From an uncultured Clostridia bacterium (lineage in GTDB: Bacteria > Bacillota > Clostridia > Peptostreptococcales > Anaerovoracaceae), in the NCBI GenBank assembly GCA_947302715.1, contig CAMYVY010000002.1, positions 62,001 to 126,000 on the forward strand: a DNA stretch of 64,000 bases, given 5' to 3'. The notes beneath the pieces are model-generated. The model was not told the DNA's origin and did not search any database. It saw only the letters and a program-made list of their open reading frames with translations. Position 1 is the first letter of the stretch; each line of letters begins with the position of its first letter. Positions 25,628-34,104 of the stretch are shown here, in pieces. A program made the position numbers and the translations under genes.

Positions 25628-26395
25628 TCACAGTGAATTGGCTAAATCAAGTAGTTCTGCGAATTTTTCCGGTTCTAATGAAGCTCCGCCCACCAAAGCA
25701 CCGTCGACATCCTCCATGGACAGGATTTCCTGTATATTTGCAGCTTTTACGCTGCCGCCATATTGGATGCGAACTCCTTCTGCAACCTCGGCATCATATA
25801 TTTCTCTAAGCGTCTCTCTTATCATAGTGCACATTTCGCCTGCCTGTTCAGAAGTAGCAGTTTTGCCGGTTCCGATAGCCCATATCGGCTCATACGCAAT
25901 TACCATGGAGGAAACTCTGTCCTCAGAGAGATCGGCAAGATCCTTTTCGAGCTGGAATTTTACGACCTCTTGGGCTCTTCCATCTTCTCTTTCCTGCAGA
26001 TCCTCGCCGACACAAAGAATCGGAATCACTTGGCTATCCCAAAACATATGCTTCAGCTTGTTATTTATAGCTTCATCAGTCTCGTTGAAGTATTGCCTTC
26101 TCTCGGAATGCCCGATTATACAATAGTCAATCCCTATCTCCGTGAGCATAGCAAGGGAAATCTCTCCGGTGTATGCGCCCTCATCAGCAAAGTGCACATT
26201 CTGCGCCCCAAGAAACAAATCTGTTCCTTTGATGGCTTCTCTAAGTGCATAGAGCTGTGTGAATGGTGCACATATCGCGGCATCAAGGTTTTCCGTATCC
26301 CTATAGAGGAGTCCAAACTTTTTGACAAAGTCAACCGCCTCATAGGTTGTCTTGTACATCTTCCAATTTCCGGCTATCAAAGGTCGTCTCGGCAT
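25628..26395 (-). CDS. tpiA: triosephosphate isomerase
   Basis: Interconverts dihydroxyacetone phosphate and glyceraldehyde 3-phosphate. The 255-residue protein has the N-terminal active-site block PLIAGNWKMYK, the catalytic His in CIIGHSERRQ, the catalytic Glu in AYEPIWAIGTGKTA, and the phosphate loops YGGSVKAAN and GALVGGASLEP. I use the ATG at 26395 (MPRRPLIAG) because GAGGAG sits 7 bp upstream; an ATG five codons earlier overlaps that ribosome site. It is third in gap-pgk-tpiA-secG. Confidence 0.97.
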   Translation of the reverse strand: MPRRPLIAGNWKMYKTTYEAVDFVKKFGLLYRDTENLDAAICAPFTQLYALREAIKGTDLFLGAQNVHFADEGAYTGEISLAMLTEIGIDYCIIGHSERRQYFNETDEAINNKLKHMFWDSQVIPILCVGEDLQEREDGRAQEVVKFQLEKDLADLSEDRVSSMVIAYEPIWAIGTGKTATSEQAGEMCTMIRETLREIYDAEVAEGVRIQYGGSVKAANIQEILSMEDVDGALVGGASLEPEKFAELLDLANSL

Positions 26396-26501
26396 CTTAT
26401 TTCTCCTCAAATAAACGCTTACCCTTCATGGAAGCGTAGTTACATACATAATGACTAGTGGATTATGATTATTGATGTACACTTGTCATCAGTTAACTAT
26501 G

Positions 26502-27689
26502 CTACTTATCTTGAATTACGGCGATTCCCGGAAGGTCCTTCCCCTCAAGGAATTCGAGGGATGCGCCGCCGCCCGTAGAAATGTGGGTGACTTTGTCAGC
26601 GAAGCCGAACTGCTCGATTGCCGCTGCGGAGTCTCCTCCACCGATTACGCTGATGCAGTCGGATTCTGCGAGAGCGCTCGCAATTGCCTTTGTGCCCTCT
26701 GCAAACTTAGACATCTCGAACACACCCATAGGCCCATTCCAAACGACTGTTTTGGCATCTTTGATGGCGGACGTGAATAGCTCGATGGACTTTGGACCAA
26801 TATCCATTCCCATCATATCTTCCGGAATCGCCTCTCTATCAACGACAGCGGTCTTTGCGTCGTTACTGAATTCGGATGCGCATACGGTGTCTACAGGAAG
26901 CAGGAGCTTGACGCCCTTTTCTTCGGCTGTCTTAATGAGACCTGCCGCAACATCAACGTGCTCCTCGTCAAGAATCGACTTACCGATTTCGAGACCCATC
27001 GCCTTATAGAAAGTAAACATCATTCCGCCGCCTATAATCAGGGTGTCGACCTTGTTCAGAAGATTCTCTATAACCAGGATCTTGTCCGCGACCTTGGCGC
27101 CTCCCATGATCGCGATAAATGGTCTCTCGGGAGTATTCACCGCCTCGCTCAGGAACTTCACTTCCTTCTCGATCAAAAATCCGGAAACGCAGGGCAGATA
27201 GTCCGCGACACCTGCAGTCGACGCATGAGCTCTGTGAGCCGTTCCAAATGCTTCCTGGACAAAGACATCGCCCAATCCCGCGAGTGCCTTTGAGAATTCG
27301 GGATCGTTCTTCTCCTCTTCCTTTCTAAAGCGAAGGTTTTCGAGAAGTGCTATATCCCCGTCCTCGAGTTTTTCGATCGCATCGACTACGCCCTCGTCCA
27401 CCACATCGTCTGATGCCGCAAACATTATGGGCTTATCCAAAAGGTCGGACAGCCTGACTGCAACAGGTGCAAGCGAAAACTCTTCTTTTGGTTCTCCCTT
27501 CGGTCTACCCAAATGAGACATCAAAATCACCTTCGCACCATGTTCGGACAGATATTCAATCGTCGGAAGCGCAGCTCTTATTCTGGTGTCATCTGTTATA
27601 AGAAGTTCATCATCGAGCGGCACATTGAAGTCACAACGGACCAGCGCACGCACACCCTTCCAATCTACATCTTTAATAGTCTTCTTCAT
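26502..27689 (-). CDS. pgk: phosphoglycerate kinase
   Basis: Makes ATP and 3-phosphoglycerate from 1,3-bisphosphoglycerate. The 395-residue protein has [13 protein letters not shown] near residue 15-27, [11 protein letters not shown], the basic substrate patch with NLRF and [13 protein letters not shown], the nucleotide loop GGAKVADKI, and the C-terminal [13 protein letters not shown] and [14 protein letters not shown]. The protein is complete. It is separated from gap by 18 bp. Confidence 0.97.
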   Translation of the reverse strand: MKKTIKDVDWKGVRALVRCDFNVPLDDELLITDDTRIRAALPTIEYLSEHGAKVILMSHLGRPKGEPKEEFSLAPVAVRLSDLLDKPIMFAASDDVVDEGVVDAIEKLEDGDIALLENLRFRKEEEKNDPEFSKALAGLGDVFVQEAFGTAHRAHASTAGVADYLPCVSGFLIEKEVKFLSEAVNTPERPFIAIMGGAKVADKILVIENLLNKVDTLIIGGGMMFTFYKAMGLEIGKSILDEEHVDVAAGLIKTAEEKGVKLLLPVDTVCASEFSNDAKTAVVDREAIPEDMMGMDIGPKSIELFTSAIKDAKTVVWNGPMGVFEMSKFAEGTKAIASALAESDCISVIGGGDSAAAIEQFGFADKVTHISTGGGASLEFLEGKDLPGIAVIQDK

Positions 27690-27707
27690 TGTTATCTCCG
27701 TTATTTC

Positions 27708-28727
27708 TTATTTGGCGTCGACTTCTGCCATATGCTTAATCATTCTAAGCATATTGGCGGAATAACCAAATTCGTTGTCATAGAAAGCAATCAATTTGAA
27801 GAACTTGTCGTTTAATTCCACGCCTTCTCTTGCGTCAAAAATGGATGGGCACGGGTCACCAACAAAGTCAAGTGAAACCACTTCATCATCGACATATTCA
27901 AGAACGCCCTTTAGATATGTCTCGGATGCTTCCTTCATTGCCTTACAAATATCTTCATACGATGTAGGTGTATCAAGCACAACGTTTAAGTCAACGATTG
28001 ATACGTTGGCCGTAGGAACTCTGTATGCGAGTCCTGTCATCTTTCCGAGGAGTTCCGGGATTACCAGACCTACTGCCTTTGCAGCACCTGTCGTTGTCGG
28101 AATGATGTTTCCGAATACGCTTCTTCCTGTTCTCCAGTCCTTCATCGAACGAGCATCAACAACTTTCTGCTTTGCTGTCGCAGAGTGAATGGTCGCCATG
28201 AGTCCTTCATTAATTCCGAACTTATCCTGAAGAACCTTACACATCGGAGCAAGACAGTTTGTCGTGCAGGATGCGTTTGAAACAATCGTCATATCTTTGG
28301 AATAGTTCTCGTGATTCACTCCATAAACAAAGGTCGGCGTAACCTTGTCCTTTGCAGGAGCGGAGATTATTACCTTCTTGGCACCAGCGTCCTTTACATG
28401 CACCATTGCGTCTTCCGTGGTTACGTAGGCTCCCGTAGCTTCGATGATGTATTCGGCACCTGCCTCGTTCCATCTGATCTTGGATGCATCTTCTTCGCTA
28501 AATACGCGGACCTTCTTGCCATCAATGATGAGGCCATCTTCGTATCTACTTACCTCGCGTGGGAATCTTCCAAATGTGGAATCATACTTCAGCATGTAGA
28601 CCATATAATCCAAGTCCGCATTTCTAACATTAATCGCAACAATATCTATTTCCGGCATATCGAGTGCTGCTCTGATAGACACTGTAGCGATTCTTCCGTA
28701 TCCGCTGATACCTACTTTAATTGCCAT
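27708..28727 (-). CDS. gap: glyceraldehyde-3-phosphate dehydrogenase with atypical coenzyme site
   Basis: Oxidises glyceraldehyde 3-phosphate to 1,3-bisphosphoglycerate. The 339-residue protein keeps the catalytic [12 protein letters not shown] (Cys near 153), [12 protein letters not shown] and [12 protein letters not shown]. Two features differ from usual: the dinucleotide loop reads [14 protein letters not shown], and the residue that is Asp after AIN in NAD enzymes (AIND) is Val, followed by Arg (AINVRNAD, V34-R35). Near residue 191, DARSMKDW replaces DGPSHKDW of the E. coli type. Loss of the Asp and gain of Arg point to NADP or dual use (inference). No CggR-type repressor precedes it; rpoN lies 42 bp upstream. 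Confidence 0.93.
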   Translation of the reverse strand: MAIKVGISGYGRIATVSIRAALDMPEIDIVAINVRNADLDYMVYMLKYDSTFGRFPREVSRYEDGLIIDGKKVRVFSEEDASKIRWNEAGAEYIIEATGAYVTTEDAMVHVKDAGAKKVIISAPAKDKVTPTFVYGVNHENYSKDMTIVSNASCTTNCLAPMCKVLQDKFGINEGLMATIHSATAKQKVVDARSMKDWRTGRSVFGNIIPTTTGAAKAVGLVIPELLGKMTGLAYRVPTANVSIVDLNVVLDTPTSYEDICKAMKEASETYLKGVLEYVDDEVVSLDFVGDPCPSIFDAREGVELNDKFFKLIAFYDNEFGYSANMLRMIKHMAEVDAK

Positions 28728-28769
28728 AATTTTTAACCTCCATGACTCTTAAAATATGAATTAAAGTTA

Positions 28770-30164
28770 TTAATATCTTTTCCGTCTCGATGACGGCAAA
28801 ATTCCTATATTGTCTCTGTACTTGGCGACTGTGCGCCTGGAAATCTCAATCCCCTCTTCGTTCAGCATCTCAACTATTTTTTGATCGCTGTAGGGTTTCT
28901 TCGGATCTTCACTTCCGACTATTTCCTTTATCTTTGCTTTGATGCTGTTTGATGATAAGTCGGATCCATCGTCAGCCTTGACGCCGCTCGTAAAGAAATA
29001 CTTCATTTCCAAAACTCCACGCCCTGTCTGCATGTATTTCCCATTGATTGCCCTACTCACCGTCGATTCATGAACTCCGACGGTATCCGCAATCTGTCTA
29101 AGCGTAAGCGGCTTCAGGAAATGCTCTCCCTTGTCGAAATACTCCTTCTGATAGTCGACAATAGCGGAGGCCACCTTCCTGATCGTATCCTTCCTCTGCT
29201 CTATGCTCTTTATCAGCCAGATAGCAGAATTCATCCTTTCATTCAAATACTTTCCAAGTTCGGGATCATCCTTCACATTGCCCTTGATGGAACCGTAGTA
29301 TGAACTTACAACCAGGTTCGGTGTACCCGCATCATACGTGGAAACGCGATAATCGTTTCCCGCCTTTTCGATTACAACGTCAGGAACCACATATTTAATC
29401 GTTCTGTCTGAGTCATAACCTCTACCCGGCTTAGGCTCCAGGGATTTAATAATGTCAGTAATCTTTTGAACCTCTTCCTGGGTCCTCCCCATTTCCTTAG
29501 CTATCAAAGAGATTTTGTTCGCTGCAATATCCTCCAAATGCTCACAGAGAATATGTTCAGCCTCTTCACTGTATACCTCTGTCTGCTTAAGTTGGATTAT
29601 CAGGCATTCGCAGAGTGACCTCGCCCCTACTCCCGGAGGATCAAAGGTCTGGACGGTTTCGAGCGTTTCCTCTACAAGCTTTATATCCGCATCCATCACG
29701 TCTGCGATTTCTTCCAACGAAATAGCGAGGTATCCGTTATCATCTATGTTATGAATCAAAAACCTTCCAATTTCAGCATGTTCTTCATCAAGTCCGGCAA
29801 ACTGGAGTTGCTGGAGCAGATGCTCGATCAAGCTATATCGGAAGGATACGTATCTCTCATATGAAAAGTCTTCTTGGTTATCTGAATTTTCCCATTGCCT
29901 AAAGGTGTCATAATTATAGTTAGACTCAAAGATTTGTTCTCTCAATTCATCTATGTCTATAACCACATTCTCTTCTTGTTCATTTATACTGTCATCTGTC
30001 GGCTCATGGTTAATTTCGAGCAGAGGGTTCTCAAGAAGCTCGTCCTTTATATATTCCAGAAGCTCTTGATTGTTGTACTGCAATATCTGGATGGCCTGGA
30101 TCAGCTCCGGGGTCATCGATAGCTTCTGGGTCTGTTCAATTGTCAATTCATATCCAAGACTCAT
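28770..30164 (-). CDS. rpoN: RNA polymerase sigma-54 factor
   Basis: Alternative sigma factor that reads -24/-12 promoters and needs an AAA+ activator. The 464-residue protein has the Gln-rich activator region (TIEQTQKLSMTPELIQAIQI), an acidic linker (about 50-75), a core-binding domain, the HTH region VGVHESTVSRAINGKYMQT, and the RpoN box as SRRTVAKYRD near the C-terminus. No sigma-54 activator is in the window. No ribosome site precedes the ATG: TATAAT ends 7 bp from it, so a leaderless mRNA is predicted. gap follows 42 bp downstream on the same strand, suggesting readthrough into glycolysis. Confidence 0.95.
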   Translation of the reverse strand: MSLGYELTIEQTQKLSMTPELIQAIQILQYNNQELLEYIKDELLENPLLEINHEPTDDSINEQEENVVIDIDELREQIFESNYNYDTFRQWENSDNQEDFSYERYVSFRYSLIEHLLQQLQFAGLDEEHAEIGRFLIHNIDDNGYLAISLEEIADVMDADIKLVEETLETVQTFDPPGVGARSLCECLIIQLKQTEVYSEEAEHILCEHLEDIAANKISLIAKEMGRTQEEVQKITDIIKSLEPKPGRGYDSDRTIKYVVPDVVIEKAGNDYRVSTYDAGTPNLVVSSYYGSIKGNVKDDPELGKYLNERMNSAIWLIKSIEQRKDTIRKVASAIVDYQKEYFDKGEHFLKPLTLRQIADTVGVHESTVSRAINGKYMQTGRGVLEMKYFFTSGVKADDGSDLSSNSIKAKIKEIVGSEDPKKPYSDQKIVEMLNEEGIEISRRTVAKYRDNIGILPSSRRKRY

Positions 30165-30170
30165 GCAAGT

Positions 30171-30199
30171 ATTATACCATTTTGAATTATGGCAAGCAA
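30171..30199 (-). promoter_or_regulatory. rpoN promoter, predicted leaderless start
   Basis: Minus strand TTGCTT (30194-30199), 17-bp spacer, TATAAT (30171-30176). Standard -10 spacing puts +1 at 30164, the A of the rpoN ATG. It is back to back with the hom promoter, three bases apart. Confidence 0.65.
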
Positions 30200-30202
30200 T
30201 GA

Positions 30203-30231
30203 TTGAAGTATTTGTTTTTTTAATATATAAT
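30203..30231 (+). promoter_or_regulatory. promoter of the homoserine dehydrogenase gene
   Basis: TTGAAG (30203-30208), 17-bp spacer, TATAAT (30226-30231), about 60 bp upstream of the ATG at 30293. The gene has a normal GGAGG ribosome site, unlike the divergent rpoN. Confidence 0.7.
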
Positions 30232-30292
30232 GGAAGGCACTTATTTATTTTGGCCTAAATAACGTAAAATATTTGAGAATGGAGGAATCTCA

Positions 30293-31258
30293 ATGAAAAA
30301 TATCAGATTGGCCTTTCTTGGACTTGGCACAGTCGGCGGTGGAACATATGAAATCTTTCAGATGAACAAAGATTTAATAGAGGAGCGTACCGGTTGCACC
30401 TTCACAGTGACCAAGATTTTGGAGATGAACACTGAAAGAGTAAAAAGCCTGGGACTTGACCCTGAACTCGCTGTAACCGACCCTGCTCTGATTTATGATG
30501 CGGACGATGTCGATATCGTAATAGAAGCTCTCGGTGGAATTGACTTCCCTGCAGAAGTTATGGAGAAATCCCTGGAACGTGGAAAACACGTTGTTACTCC
30601 GAACAAAGCCGCTGTCGCTGCGAATTTTGACAGACTTAAAGCAGCTGCGGAGCGCGGGAATGCCGAGTTCAGATTCGAAGCATCGGTCGGCGGTGGAATC
30701 CCTGCACTCACTTCGATTCAGGAAGCTCTTGCTGCCAACGATTTCACAGAGGTCATGGGAATTGTAAACGGCACGACAAACTATATACTCACCAAAATGG
30801 GTGAAGAAGGCATGTCCTACGAGGATGCCCTATCCGATGCTCAGGCAAGGGGTTTTGCTGAAGCAGACCCAACTTCCGACGTAGAAGGAATCGATGCAGC
30901 CAATAAGCTCAGCATACTCATGTATCTCTGCTTTGGAATCTACATCCATCCCAATGACATTCCGCGCGAAGGTATAACCAAGATAACAATGGATGACATT
31001 GCCCAGGCAGCGGAAGAAAACTGCAAGATTAAGCTTATTGCAGGCGCCGAGAGAAATGGCGACGAGATTACATACAGTGTTGCCCCTCGCTTCGTTCCAA
31101 TCGATCATCCACTCGCAGGTGTTTCAAACGAGTTTAACGCCATCTATATTACAGGTAATGCTGTAGGCGAGCTGATGTTCTACGGAAAAGGCGCAGGTGC
31201 ACTTCCAACCGGAAGCGCCGTGGCAGGTGACATTATAGCAATAGCGCGCAATATGTAA
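30293..31258 (+). CDS. hom: homoserine dehydrogenase without ACT domain
   Basis: NAD(P)-dependent reduction of aspartate semialdehyde to homoserine, toward threonine and methionine. The 321 residues include the Rossmann motif GLGTVGGGTY (10-19), TPNKAAVAANFD, GGGIPA, GIVNGTTNYILTKM, the family block ADPTSDVEGIDAANKL and the final GKGAGALPTGSAVAGDI. The C-terminal ACT domain of about 100 residues, common in Firmicutes Hom proteins and used for threonine feedback, is absent: the frame ends at IARNM and a SEC-C gene follows after 11 bp. So this is a complete short form. Confidence 0.92.
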   Translation: MKNIRLAFLGLGTVGGGTYEIFQMNKDLIEERTGCTFTVTKILEMNTERVKSLGLDPELAVTDPALIYDADDVDIVIEALGGIDFPAEVMEKSLERGKHVVTPNKAAVAANFDRLKAAAERGNAEFRFEASVGGGIPALTSIQEALAANDFTEVMGIVNGTTNYILTKMGEEGMSYEDALSDAQARGFAEADPTSDVEGIDAANKLSILMYLCFGIYIHPNDIPREGITKITMDDIAQAAEENCKIKLIAGAERNGDEITYSVAPRFVPIDHPLAGVSNEFNAIYITGNAVGELMFYGKGAGALPTGSAVAGDIIAIARNM

Positions 31259-31269
31259 GGAGGCATATA

Positions 31270-31803
31270 ATGAGTCTATTTAATGATTGGAACGACATGC
31301 TCCACGGACAAACGAAGGGCACAATCGATGCCTTCTGGGACAAATATTCCGATACCGAGATTAAGATTTATAAGCACATTCTCTCCCACAAGGACGAACA
31401 TTTAAAGGGTCGCGTCGGCGATTTGGTCGAGCAGTTCGATGTGGATAAGGTAATCTTCGTCGGCTTCCTTGATGGAGTTCAGAGCAGCTTAAAGAGCGGT
31501 CAAGTGGAACTTAAGAAGGTTACGCTTGATACGGAAATCGACCTCGACATCGACTTCGAAAAGCTCTACTTCAATATGCATAAAGCTGATGCGGATTATC
31601 TTTGGAGCCTGGAGGAATGGAATGACGTCCTCTCCGAAGAGCGCAGGCAAGAGCTCTACGATGAATATCGTCGTTCACGCACGGTGCATGTTGAAAAGCG
31701 TCCCGGAAGAAACGAACCCTGCCACTGCGGCAGCGGAAAGAAATACAAAAATTGCTGCATGAAGAAGGATCAAGAAGCCGACCGCGCAGCAATTGCAAAC
31801 TGA
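31270..31803 (+). CDS. SEC-C motif protein
   Basis: Unknown function; 177 residues. The C-terminus carries the zinc-binding SEC-C motif GRNEPCHCGSGKKYKNCC (about 150-167), the same metal finger found at the end of SecA, where it binds SecB or ribosomes. The first 145 residues are acidic and mostly helical and I do not recognise them. A GGAGG ribosome site and 11-bp spacing place it in the hom operon. A hairpin follows the stop. Confidence 0.8.
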   Translation: MSLFNDWNDMLHGQTKGTIDAFWDKYSDTEIKIYKHILSHKDEHLKGRVGDLVEQFDVDKVIFVGFLDGVQSSLKSGQVELKKVTLDTEIDLDIDFEKLYFNMHKADADYLWSLEEWNDVLSEERRQELYDEYRRSRTVHVEKRPGRNEPCHCGSGKKYKNCCMKKDQEADRAAIAN

Positions 31804-31813
31804 TAATCCAAGG

Positions 31814-31836
31814 GCGGTTCCCGGACGGGGACCGTC
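31814..31836 (+). terminator. hairpin after the SEC-C gene
   Basis: A stem of about nine pairs (GCGGTTCCC with GGGGACCGT, two G-U pairs) and a 4-nt loop, followed by CTCTTAAGTTGTTTT on the plus strand. It is a diverged member of the GGACGG(T/C)TCC family. It probably ends the hom transcript before nth. Confidence 0.55.
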
Positions 31837-31863
31837 TCTTAAGTTGTTTTAGGGAATACCATT

Positions 31864-32490
31864 ATGAGAAAAGATACTGTTGTAAAAATACTTGATGCTC
31901 TCAGAGCGGAATATCCGGATGCCGAATGTGCTCTGGATCACAGAAATGTTTTCGAACTTCTGGTTTCTGTCGTGCTCTCTGCACAGACAACCGACAAGGG
32001 AGTAAACAAGGTAACCCCTGCCCTCTTTAAGAAATATCCTGATGCAAAGCGCCTCTCCAAGGCGAGCCCGGACGATGTTTCCAATTACATCAAAACCATT
32101 GGCATGTATAAAACCAAGTCAAAAAATATTGTGAATCTGGCGAAGATGCTTGTTGAGAACTTTGATGGAGAGGTTCCGCAGAACTACGACGCACTCATAT
32201 CACTTCCTGGAGTCGGCAGAAAAACAGCCAACGTCGTACTATCCGTTGGCTTTGGTGAACAGCACATAGCTGTCGATACACATGTATTCAGAGTTTCAAA
32301 TCGCATAGGCCTTGTAAGTGCAGATGACGTCCTTAAAACTGAAGAAGGACTCATGAAAGTAATTCCGCACGATCGCTGGACCGAGTCTCACCACAGTCTA
32401 ATCTTTCACGGAAGAAACTGTTGCCACGCCAGAAAACCAAACTGTGATGCATGTCCAATCAATTCCTGGTGTAAAAAGATCGGGGTGTAA
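31864..32490 (+). CDS. nth: endonuclease III (DNA glycosylase/AP lyase)
   Basis: Removes oxidised pyrimidines and cleaves abasic sites in base excision repair. The 208-residue protein shows the helix-hairpin-helix LPGVGRKTANVVLSV with the catalytic Lys, the catalytic Asp in IAVDTHVFRVSNR, and a complete iron-sulfur loop at the C-terminus, C-x6-C-x2-C-x5-C (CHARKPNCDACPINSWC). It is complete. It lies between the SEC-C hairpin and the convergent GntR gene, 5 bp from the latter's stop. Confidence 0.97.
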   Translation: MRKDTVVKILDALRAEYPDAECALDHRNVFELLVSVVLSAQTTDKGVNKVTPALFKKYPDAKRLSKASPDDVSNYIKTIGMYKTKSKNIVNLAKMLVENFDGEVPQNYDALISLPGVGRKTANVVLSVGFGEQHIAVDTHVFRVSNRIGLVSADDVLKTEEGLMKVIPHDRWTESHHSLIFHGRNCCHARKPNCDACPINSWCKKIGV

Positions 32491-32495
32491 TTTAA

Positions 32496-33173
32496 TTAGT
32501 CGACTTTGATATTGGGTAGGCTTCTCTTTGCAGTATTCTTCATATGTTGCTGCATAGCCTTTACTACGCCCTGTATATCCTTTCTTACAATCGCCCGATA
32601 AATTCTTCTATGCTCCTCCAATACCTTGCTTAAATAATTGACCGCAAAATAGTTTGGTGGACAACAGTAGTTTGTATATGTCTGATAAGCGGTTAACGTC
32701 CGTTCAAGAAGCCTGTCATGGGCACATTTATAGAGCATTCTATGGAATGCATAGTTTATGTCTATCATCTTTTCGATGTCATTTTTCTTCGTATAGAACT
32801 CCATATAATTGAAGAGTGCCGCAAGGTCTTTTTCCTCATCCTCTGTTATGCGGTCAATCACCCACTGTGCAGCTCGAACCTCCAAGTCAATTCGCATCAG
32901 CATCATATCCTCGATTTCATTGTCGCTGAATCCCTTAACAAATTCTCCGCGATTGGGGATATACTCCACGAGGCCATCCATCTCAAGTCTCCTAAAAGCC
33001 TCTCTAACAGGTGTTCTGCTGGCACCATACATCTGACATATCTTTGTTTCGTTAAGCCTGGAATCCTTTTCGAGACGCCCTGTCAGAATATCACGAAGAA
33101 GCTCGTCGTAGACCTTGTCAGGAAGCGCCTTTGGTTCATGTTTTTCTTGTTCAATTTGTTTTAGAATATCCAT
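32496..33173 (-). CDS. GntR-family regulator, FCD (FadR-type) subfamily
   Basis: DNA-binding regulator, 225 residues. The N-terminal winged helix reads LNETKICQMYGASRTPVREA FRRL in one run (about residues 40-63), and the C-terminal all-helical FCD domain has the metal-ligand pattern Asp-x3-His (DINYAFHRML), EEHRRI and QQHMKN. Ligand is probably a small organic acid, as in other metal-containing FCD proteins, but cannot be named. No catabolic operon is adjacent, so its targets are unknown. Transcribed after the yajC terminator, so it probably has its own promoter. Confidence 0.88.
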   Translation of the reverse strand: MDILKQIEQEKHEPKALPDKVYDELLRDILTGRLEKDSRLNETKICQMYGASRTPVREAFRRLEMDGLVEYIPNRGEFVKGFSDNEIEDMMLMRIDLEVRAAQWVIDRITEDEEKDLAALFNYMEFYTKKNDIEKMIDINYAFHRMLYKCAHDRLLERTLTAYQTYTNYCCPPNYFAVNYLSKVLEEHRRIYRAIVRKDIQGVVKAMQQHMKNTAKRSLPNIKVD

Positions 33174-33214
33174 AATCTTTTTCGATTCTCAAGTCAGTAT
33201 TCACTGTGAAAAAA

Positions 33215-33235
33215 ACGGTCCCCGAAAGGGACCGT
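33215..33235 (-). terminator. terminator of yajC
   Basis: Perfect 8-bp stem ACGGTCCC/GGGACCGT with a 5-nt loop, then TTTTTTT on the minus strand. It separates yajC from the GntR gene and belongs to the GGACGG(T/C)TCC family. Confidence 0.85.
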
Positions 33236-33255
33236 CTCGAAACACAACTTAGTAA

Positions 33256-33756
33256 TTATTCTGCTGGCTGAACCGCATCCTGAACGGCGGTTGCAGCCTC
33301 AGCACCTGCATCAGCTACTTCTGCTGCTGCGTCGGAGGCAATTTCCGGAGCGCTTTCAGCAAGGGCTGCAGCCTCTTCTTCCATTGAGGTCGCTTTCTTT
33401 CCGAGAAGTCTCTTCGGTTTAACCTTCTTCTCTTCCTGTTCCTGGACTATTTCCTCACGGCTTACCTTTCTGTCCGTAGATTTCTTTTCTACCGTGGAAA
33501 TGGCCCATTTCTTTACTTCGAACTTGGTTTTGTCCGCTCCTACTTGTATAACTATGGAGTCATCCTTGGTCTTAACAACCCTTCCGCAGATACCGCCTAT
33601 CGTGACGATTTCATCACCCACTTGGATGTTGCTTCTCATGTCCTGAACTTCTTTTTCCTTTTTCTTCTGTGGCTTAATCAAGATGAAATACATGAGTACG
33701 ATAAATACGACAAGTATTATCATTTGAGTTGCAAGTTGTCCATTTGCTCCGTTCAT
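33256..33756 (-). CDS. yajC: preprotein translocase subunit YajC with Ala/Glu-rich tail
   Basis: Accessory factor of the SecDF-YajC complex. The 166-residue protein has one membrane helix near residues 10-28 (TQMIILVVFIVLMYFILI), then the family block KKKEKEVQDMRSNIQVGDEI, and VTIGGICGRVVK. The usual length is about 90-110; here a Lys/Glu stretch is followed by a C-terminal Ala/Glu-rich tail (about 120-166) of unknown role. I start at 33756 (MNGANGQ) because GGAGG lies upstream and the longer frame runs into a tRNA gene. The start lies 31 bp past the tRNA-Leu CCA end, so it is probably cotranscribed with the tRNAs. Confidence 0.9.
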   Translation of the reverse strand: MNGANGQLATQMIILVVFIVLMYFILIKPQKKKEKEVQDMRSNIQVGDEIVTIGGICGRVVKTKDDSIVIQVGADKTKFEVKKWAISTVEKKSTDRKVSREEIVQEQEEKKVKPKRLLGKKATSMEEEAAALAESAPEIASDAAAEVADAGAEAATAVQDAVQPAE

Positions 33757-33787
33757 AAATCCTCTTATCCTCCAACAAAAAATACTT

Positions 33788-33874
33788 TGGTGCCGGCGGT
33801 GGGGGTCGAACCCACACGGTGTTGCCACCACGGGATTTTGAATCCCGCACGTCTGCCAATTCCATCACGCCGGC
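33788..33874 (-). tRNA. tRNA-Leu, anticodon CAA
   Basis: 87 nt including an encoded CCA. Acceptor stem GCCGGCG/CGCCGGC; anticodon stem CGGGA/TCCCG with loop TTCAAAA (anticodon CAA, reads UUG); long variable arm GGTG-GCAA-CACC typical of class II Leu; T arm GTGGG-TTCGACC-CCCAC. All stems pair. Confidence 0.97.
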
Positions 33875-33917
33875 AGAAAACAGCGAGATAATTTTATCAC
33901 AAGGCATTTTTAACGTC

Positions 33918-33945
33918 AAGGGACGGTCCCTTGGAACCGTCCCTT
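33918..33945. terminator. hairpin between the two tRNA-Leu genes
   Basis: AAGGGACGGTCCC pairs with GGAACCGTCCCTT with one mismatch and a two-base loop. It lies in the 83-bp gap between the tRNA genes and is a member of the GGACGG(T/C)TCC family. On the minus strand AAACG... rather than a U-run follows, so it may serve processing instead of termination. Confidence 0.55.
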
Positions 33946-33957
33946 TGGCATCCATTA

Positions 33958-34042
33958 TGGTGCGGCCGACTGGACTTGAACCAGCACGGGGTTAACCACA
34001 CGCCCCTCAAACGTGCGCGTCTGCCTATTCCGCCACGGCCGC
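33958..34042 (-). tRNA. tRNA-Leu, anticodon GAG
   Basis: 85 nt including an encoded CCA. Acceptor stem GCGGCCG/CGGCCGC; anticodon stem CACGT/GCGTG with loop TTGAGGG (anticodon GAG, reads CUC/CUU); long variable arm as in Leu; T arm GCTGG-TTCAAGT-CCAGT with one G-U. A promoter (TTGCAT-16-TAATAT) lies directly upstream. Confidence 0.96.
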
Positions 34043-34059
34043 ATAAGTGCCACTCCACA

Positions 34060-34087
34060 ATATTACCACATAGAATAAAAAATGCAA
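34060..34087 (-). promoter_or_regulatory. promoter of the tRNA-Leu/yajC unit
   Basis: Minus strand TTGCAT, 16-bp spacer, TAATAT, ending 18 bp before the first tRNA. The spacer and upstream DNA are T-rich. Confidence 0.6.
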
Positions 34088-34104
34088 GTTTAATTTTAAA
34101 AAAA

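Noticed and set aside
28728..30292. Sigma-54 (-24/-12) promoters near rpoN
   Set aside because: No TGGCAC-N5-TTGC match was found in the intergenic DNA; the boxes found fit sigma-A.
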